From: Dissophora ornata
Lineage: Eukaryota > Mortierellomycota > Mortierellomycetes > Mortierellales > Mortierellaceae
Length of the DNA stretch: 24,016 nt
Reading direction: 5' to 3'
Assembly: GCA_025201705.1 (NCBI GenBank)
Contig: MU616655.1
Span: 30,500 to 54,515 of the forward strand
How positions within the stretch are numbered: position 1 is the first letter of the stretch; the number at the start of each line of letters is the position of its first letter. This document shows, piece by piece, positions 18,599 to 24,016 of this stretch. Below the pieces are notes generated by a model, which was not told the origin of the DNA, ran no database searches, and saw only the letters and a list, made by a program, of their open reading frames with translations. Position numbers and translations under genes: made by a program.

Positions 18599-21395
18599 TC
18601 AGATCGAGGTGTCCATTTGGCTGTCCTGACGGTCCCAGACAGGCTACGAGAGGAGACAGTTATACCAGCATTAGCACTCTGCTCTCAAACAATCAACACC
18701 AAGGAGGCTCTTACACGGAGCTATTATTGCCAAGTTACCTGAACATAAGCCAGTACACCTGGGATATCCTCTGGCTTCATCTTGTACCGTCCGCCGCTTA
18801 GCATCGCCGCGTCCGAGACAAGTTTCGCATACGTTTCCCGCAAGTACTCCTAGTGAGGTATTGATGTCAAAGTTTTGGTTAGTTCACCACAGCTTATAAG
18901 GGACACTTCAAACACGGAAGAAAAGAAGATCAAAATATACATTTCTCTCCTGGCTGATCATGGCAGCTGGACGGTTGACGTAGAGCGTCTCCAGCCAACG
19001 CCCCAGGCTCAGAAATGCGTCACCAATAGACCCAGCCCTTCCGGACGATGCAACTAGCCGGAAGGCTTCCAGTAAGAAATTGATGGCCTGTTCGTGCACG
19101 GAACTGTCGAGTGCAGCTGCTGGCATGATAAAGTCGCTCAGGATCGCCGCTTGCCATTTGCGACCCATCAAGAAGCGTGTGAGTTGGTTTTGACGGAGAA
19201 GCACCTCCAAAAATGAATGGAAGAACGATTGGTAGGTGACATGCAAACTATCGACAGTGACAGATTGGTAGTCGTATGGCGAGTTTCGCCTCAAACTGCT
19301 AACGATGACAGGCAGAGTTCTTGTAAGCGCGTGGATGTCCGCATTCGCAAGTCTGTCGAGGATGTAATGGGACAAGATCTAGTACGAACGGAATAACTGC
19401 ATTATCAGTTTACTAGATATATTTCATAAAAGAAACGACGGCTTCAAAAGATCATCGTTTTCCTACCTTTCGCGCAACTTCACTGTCATCGAGCGCCACT
19501 AGATTGTCTTCCGTGAATTCCACCTCCTCATATTGTACATTATCGTCAACATCCTGTTTTAGCATGCTGAGGGTGTCATCCAGAATGCAATTTGATAGTG
19601 TCGTCATGAATTTGTCAACTACGTTCGCCTCGACCTTTGGAATCCTGAATTTTTGGTTCTGAATGATCCTTCTAGCGTGGGCACCAAGGTTGAGCATGGT
19701 TGCAGTCCAAGTGAGTGTCCCATCCAACTATAGTGCAATAGAAAAAAAAAAAAGGTCGGGTCGAATTAACAATCCTGTTATAGCTGCTGCTCCATGTGAC
19801 CATCAATCGCCGATATCTTACGTGTGGGGCTTTTCCATTTTGGGCTGCTTCATTCAATAGCACCAATAGTCGCGATGTAATCATGTTGGAAGTGAATGGA
19901 TCGTTCAAGATCATGGCGATATCTCTGCGAGCAAGAGCAATGGATGTTGCATGAGAATTAGCGAGTGCGATGTTTTTGTGAAATAGTAAATCGTATCAAC
20001 AAACAGCTGCTTACCCATGAACTGGATCGTCTCGTGCAACCTTGTCAAAAAATTTCCGGATGTTGTCCACACGTCTCTCATCCATGGACAATGTCCTATT
20101 GCAAGCGTCCAGGTTCCAAACCAGTTCGTGACATGGATCGACTTTTGTGATCTAAGGGGGGAAAAAAACGCCGCTGACTTAGGACACACCGTCTACAAGG
20201 TCATCCACGAGTCGGAGGTAATCGACTGCTGACTTACAGATCCAAGATTTGCCTCGTGCATCGCCATCAAAAGATCGAATCGCAGCGTGCAGTAGACAGC
20301 TTCATTTGTTTGGATGAAAAGAGATCGTAGGTATGTGCCGATGTGGTTATATAATTTTGGATTCCCGCCAACAATTTCCAGCAGTTGCTTTATACTAGGG
20401 TGGTTGCGCCTAGATATCAGAAAATATCCCAAAAACGCATATTAACATCCAGAAACTCTCGCAATACGTTGATTTCCTGCAAATTTAAGAAAAGGCTCGT
20501 TACCTTTGGGAAATAACTTTGGTAGGATGTTCGATGCTCATTTCCTTTGCCATGCGAATGACCTCTGGATCTGTTTTGTAAGCCTTTACGATAGGGATGA
20601 CATCGTCCCTAAATTTGTTTGCGTTCGACAACCACACCCTGCGACGCACTTCCTGTGGTGCAATCTAATTCAGCGGTAACCGGCATAACATGAGTTGTCT
20701 ATCAACCACGTCGTAGTCCATTGAATTTCTCCAGCGCGTGGGGGGTCGTACCTTGAACAACTCTTCACTTTCACCAATCTTGTCAATGATGTCCTTTGTC
20801 ATCCTGTCTGGGAACCGTCCAAGAAGTGTCAATGGGAGCTCTTGCAGTCCCTCCACCTCGATATATGGCAACATTGCTTCTAAAGCAGAGTCGAATCTAA
20901 AATGCCATGGCGATAATTCTCCTGCGTTAACATCAGTTTCGCCCGATCAAGTGCAGCGATCTTTCCTGAATAAGCTCCCGCCTACCTCGCACTGTCCATC
21001 TGCGCCGTTTCCAATTTCTGTAGCAGTTTCGCCTTCAGAGCCTTCATGCAGCTAGAATGGACCTCATAACGCGATTTGCCGCTGTGATCGAGTAAGGGAT
21101 AAATTGCGCCGATACCTGGGAGTAAATAGAGCAAGAAAGCATATAGCATAGAGCAATGTCATACAGAATCTCTGTGATCTTGGCCCATGCGGGACCATGA
21201 AGGGGGCAATTGGAAAAAAAAAAAAAAAGTCAAAGCAAACAGCATGAAGGCAAAGGTGATTGGTGTTGTTGTGTTGCTATGATTCAAGCCGCTCCGCTCT
21301 TGTAGTTGTCTGATTGCAGGTCCCGGCTTCTGCTTGATCATCATGTCGCGGATCTTTTCGCCCGCGCGGGATCCTAGTAGACGTTGCTCTTCCAT
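18599..21395 (-). CDS. NELFB: Negative elongation factor subunit B (NELF-B/COBRA1) homologue, 11 exons, 602 aa
   Basis: Exons on the minus strand: 21395-21290, 21115-20986, 20896-20752, 20664-20504, 20409-20238, 20151-20015, 19924-19822, 19727-19467, 19378-18941, 18849-18739, 18643-18599. All phases agree and the sum is 1809 nt. Animal NELF-B is about 580 aa. The match, from memory of the animal protein, runs end to end: IYPLLDHSGKSRYEVHSSCM; EVRRRVWLSNANKFRDDVIP; GGNPKLYNHIGTYLRSLFIQ followed by VYCTLRFDLLMAMHEANLGS; ITKVDPCHELVWNLDACNR; MILNDPF; and the HEAT-like C-terminus ending EYLRETYAKLVSD. NELF-B is the scaffold that links NELF-A/C and NELF-E and holds paused RNA polymerase II near promoters. 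Nine introns are GT-AG of 86-95 bp; the first (21116-21289) appears to be GC-AG. The last exon (15 codons, PVWDRQDSQMDTSI) follows a clear CTAAT branch point and CTCGTAG. The gene is tail-to-tail with the GPI protein gene. Confidence 0.85.
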
Positions 21396-22088
21396 GGCGC
21401 GCTGTTGAACTGCCTCTGCGTTTGGGTCGTTCCTGAAGGGAGAAAGTGTCAAGTGAGTGGGGAGGACGCAAACTGTGTGGAAGGCAGGGAAATCCACTGG
21501 AAGCGAGTCACGGTAAATTCGGAGTCTCGTAAATTAGTGAAATTAGTTTTTTTAAACGGAGTCGCGTGGTAGTCAAAATCGCAAGACACAGGTGCGCGTA
21601 GACGTGTCGATACGCCCGAACCCCAGTAGTTCCATACGCGTTGATTTCCCATACGCGTTGACCCCAGTTATCAGCGTCTACCCACTGATGGTACATAAAT
21701 CACGCAGAGTAAAGCGGATTCTTGGAAGTATCATCGCTGCAACAACAGGCATGTTTTTGGTGGAAAAGTCATGTCCATTGTGTTCACTTGGCGGCGAGAA
21801 AGCGCGAATTGTTAGAATACAGCATTTGTGGGTTCCATCTTAAAAGTCACACATAAGAAGGAGTGCCGGTAATGAATGCTTTGCACGAATCAACTAAGTT
21901 GCTGTCTGCCTTGAGGCATCACTAAACTCCTAGGTGATCGCTTTTTTCAGTACACGGATGACGGGAGAGCTTGGTATGGTTTAGACACTAGAGGAGCTTT
22001 TATTCTTCTGTGCGCTAAATGGTCCTTTTGATTATAGGGGTTAATGGTAGGTAAATGCAATGAAAATCAGCTTTTATTGTCGCAATAG
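21396..22088. promoter_or_regulatory. Upstream region of the NELF-B gene, otherwise empty
   Basis: On the minus strand a good acceptor ('ctttctcccttcag', ending at 21433) lies 38 bp before the chosen ATG. The frame after it is open (NDPNAEAVQQRAMEEQ), so a leader or short coding exon further upstream is possible; I could not place it. Two ACGCGT words lie farther out (21636-21658). From about 21700 to 22088 I see no gene, repeat or RNA. The SLR unit 3 homology begins near 22089. Confidence 0.5.
21636..21658. promoter_or_regulatory. Paired ACGCGT (MCB-like) boxes
   Basis: ACGCGT occurs at 21636-21641 and 21653-21658, in near-repeats 'ccatacgcgttga' and 'ccatacgcgttga' 17 bp apart, about 240-260 bp upstream of the NELF-B ATG. 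In ascomycetes this word (MluI cell-cycle box) is bound by MBF/Mbp1-type factors that drive G1/S genes. Use of the same code in this fungus is an inference. Confidence 0.35.
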
Positions 22089-22363
22089 CTCCATCGCAGT
22101 ACTCTGTGTAGCAGAATACTGATCATTGGGTAGAGCGGCCGTTGGCCATTGAGAAGTTTCTTCCATTTCATCCAGAACAAGCATCTGAATGATAGACAAA
22201 CAAGACATGTCCTATGCCCCGCCACTACTCACTAAACAGAAACATGCAGAACATGCATTAAAAATGTCGATATAATTGTGGAGAAGTACTTCACATTCCG
22301 AACTTTCACACCTTCAGACGCAGTGCACATGTAGTGAAGTATGCGGGATGTAAATTGATAACC

Positions 22364-22708
22364 ATGCAACGCGTGAGAGCCAACATGACACAGCCATTAT
22401 ATCTTCATGTGGATGCAGAACTTTTGTATACAGAAAATAGGCATTGTTCAAGTCTCATATCCTCGCGGACACTGTTTAAAAAAAAATACCCCACATCCAA
22501 GCAGCGCGTCCTCAACCGTCTCAATGCGATCAGGGACTATGATACGGTGGATATGAGGCATACTGGGCTCTATAGCTCCGAGCATCTGATATCGCATCTC
22601 AATACGTGCTTCTTTGACACCAAAAACATACACTCTAGCATCAGCGCCATCCCGCATGCATCAATAATCCACGTACGCTTCTCTCTTCCAGTACTCATGT
22701 TTTCATAA
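22364..22708 (+). CDS. Small open frame or upstream exon of SLR unit 3 (114 aa), best-preserved copy of the relic
   Basis: ATGCAACGCGTGAGAGCC opens a frame that reads MQRVRANMTQPLYLHVDAEL, a Lys run after TLF, then LNAIRDYDTVDMRHTGLYSS and EHLISHLNTCFF, and stops at TAA (22706-22708). The equivalent pieces in units 1 and 2 are broken by stops and shifts. It may be a surviving small gene, an upstream exon of the SLR gene (a splice to 22929 was not demonstrated), or a relic that happens to be open. The protein family is not recognised. The short VYLHVDAELLY-type start is conserved in all three copies. Confidence 0.4.
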   Translation: MQRVRANMTQPLYLHVDAELLYTENRHCSSLISSRTLFKKKYPTSKQRVLNRLNAIRDYDTVDMRHTGLYSSEHLISHLNTCFFDTKNIHSSISAIPHASIIHVRFSLPVLMFS

Positions 22709-22928
22709 ATTTCTTTTTGATCTTGAAAGAAACAGTACTCCAAACAATGCGATACTTCGCCCTTGTTAAAAAAAACACGAGGCGATGAGGACTGCAAGAG
22801 AGGATATCGAACTTCAAGGCGCAGTAAACGCTTTCTTTGTTCCGACGTTTTGACACTGAACATTCTCGTTTACCTTTACCACTTTTCCCACTCTCACCCA
22901 GAGGAACTCTCGAAATCTACAACAGAAT

Positions 22929-24016
22929 ATGACGGAGATCAGGCCCCAAGAACATCCTCAAATGTTCCGCCCAGTCTACATTGATGGCATAACAGCTCCA
23001 CCGTTGAACACAGTCAGCATCCAACCAGTTTCAGACAAAACTACAGGGGAGTATGTTATTCTCTGGAACGAGGTCTTGAAGGTTTTCAGGAACGCCGTTT
23101 ATATACGAAACGGAAGCACAGCTGTTCCCTTTCTCATGGACGAGAACTCACAACCGTAATTTCCCTGTTGGAATAGTCAATTCCCTTGCTGCATTCCACC
23201 TGCAAGAACACACTTCCGAATACGACAACGTACTGACAGCCTCTACAAATAATTGAAATATAGTCTTCATCCGCTTCGAATCCATTTTTGTCCAGATGTC
23301 GTCCTGGATATTGTCCTCGAGACCCCAGAGAGGGACCCAGGCCCCGAGTCAAAAAGGATTGGAGATTCTTCAGGTCTTTCTTCAATAATGTCGTCCATTA
23401 CTCTTGATGTCCCGCAATCATCAACATCCACAAACACCGCCGAGGAGTGTTTCAAAGCAGCAAACCAAGGAGATGCCAATGCCCAGTACAGCCTGGCACT
23501 CATGTACGAAGGTGGCGAGGGTGTTCCGCAAGACTACCCCAAGGCCATGGAGTGGTTTCTGAAAGCCGCAAACCAAGGACACGCCTGTGCCCAGAGCAAA
23601 CTAGGGGTTATGTATAGGACTAGCAAGGGTGTTCCACATGACTATTCCAAAGCCATGCAGTGGTTTCTGAAAGCCGCCAACCAAGGATATGCCGGTGCCC
23701 AGAACAACCTAGGGGGTATGTATAGGACTGGTATGGGTGTTCCACGGGACTATTCCAAGGCCATGGAATGGTATCTGAAAGGTGCCAACCAAGGACACGA
23801 CGGTGCCCAGTACAACCTAGGTGTCATGTATTGCTCTGTCAAGGGCGTTCCACAGGACTATCCAAAGGCCGCGGAGTGGTATCTGAAAGCCGCCAATCAA
23901 GGACTCGACACCGCCCAGAACAACCTAGGGGGTATGTATAGGACTGGCAAGGGCGTTTCACAGGACTATTCCAAGGCCATGGAGTGGTATCTGAAAGCCG
24001 CCAACCAAGGACACGC
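22929..24016 (+). CDS. Sel1-repeat protein, copy D (two exons, 3' end beyond the window)
   Basis: Exon 1 is 22929-23155. The 108-bp intron (23156-23263) has GTAATT, a TACTGAC branch point about 27 bases before the end, and ATATAG. Exon 2 runs from 23264 past the window edge without a stop. ATG ACG GAG is the start, with an A at -3. The N-terminal module is complete (EYVILWNEVLKVFRNAVYIR, VPFLMDENSQP, then PLHPLRIHFCP and LDIVLETPE). Four Sel1 repeats plus all but the final base of a fifth begin at 23478, at exact 108-bp spacing. The linker before the repeats is shorter than in copy B (a Gly/Ser stretch is missing). It is intact as far as visible. Function is unknown; repeat proteins of this class usually act as scaffolds. 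Confidence 0.85.

Larger units (their letters stand above)
22089..24016 (+). repeat. Duplicated SLR gene unit 3 (runs off the window)
   Basis: Third instance of the unit seen at 485-3038 and 4645-6960, in the same orientation but 15 kb away on the far side of the single-copy gene island. It starts at 'ccatcgcagtactctgtgta', has 'gggtagagcggccgttggcc' near 22120, the relic at 22364, the leader 'cactctcaccca' near 22890 and the SLR gene from 22929. Confidence 0.75.

Noticed and set aside
21592..21843. 83-codon plus-strand frame upstream of NELF-B
   Set aside because: No homology signs, no splice context and ordinary composition; probably chance.
1..24016. CRISPR array or bacterial origin suggested by the 108-bp repeats and Sel1 proteins
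   Set aside because: The repeats are coding, longer than CRISPR repeats and contiguous without spacers; spliceosomal introns and NELF-B, PIG-O and Atos genes show a eukaryote.

Overview
The window looks like nuclear DNA of an early-diverging filamentous fungus, most likely Mortierellomycota (inference). The signs are short GT-AG introns of about 85-110 bp with CTRAY-type branch points, intron-rich genes encoding eukaryotic proteins, and tandem copies of large Sel1-repeat genes. No rRNA, tRNA or CRISPR array was seen.

Layout. The left arm (1-7.9 kb) holds three Sel1-repeat (SLR) genes on the + strand. The first is cut by the window edge, the second (1381-2850) is intact, and the third (5527-6782) has an early nonsense codon. 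They belong to a duplicated unit of about 2.3-2.5 kb made of a decayed 5' coding relic, a two-exon SLR gene and a conserved 3' flank. Between units 2 and 3 lies about 1.6 kb of broken coding fragments on both strands. After unit 3 come an orphan C-terminal fragment and the wreck of a pogo/Tigger-type transposase. The right edge (22.1-24.0 kb) carries a fourth unit in the same orientation.

The centre (7.9-21.4 kb) is a compact island of four single-copy genes. (1) A GPI ethanolamine phosphate transferase 3 (PIG-O/Gpi13; minus strand, 2 exons, 1167 aa). (2) An Atos/FAM214-family protein (minus, 3 exons, 1442 aa), reconstructed here by joining three separate open frames; its N-terminal part looks like an Atg13-type HORMA module. 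(3) A small secreted, cysteine-rich, probably GPI-anchored protein (plus, 246 aa), divergent from the Atos gene across about 1 kb. (4) An 11-exon minus-strand gene whose spliced product (602 aa) I recognise as NELF-B/COBRA1, the core subunit of the negative elongation factor that pauses RNA polymerase II in animals.

The genes do not form one pathway. PIG-O builds GPI anchors and the neighbouring small protein probably receives one, but the adjacency may be chance. The most notable points are a fungal NELF-B, the HORMA-like segment fused to Atos domains, and a young lineage-specific SLR array with exact 108-bp periodicity.
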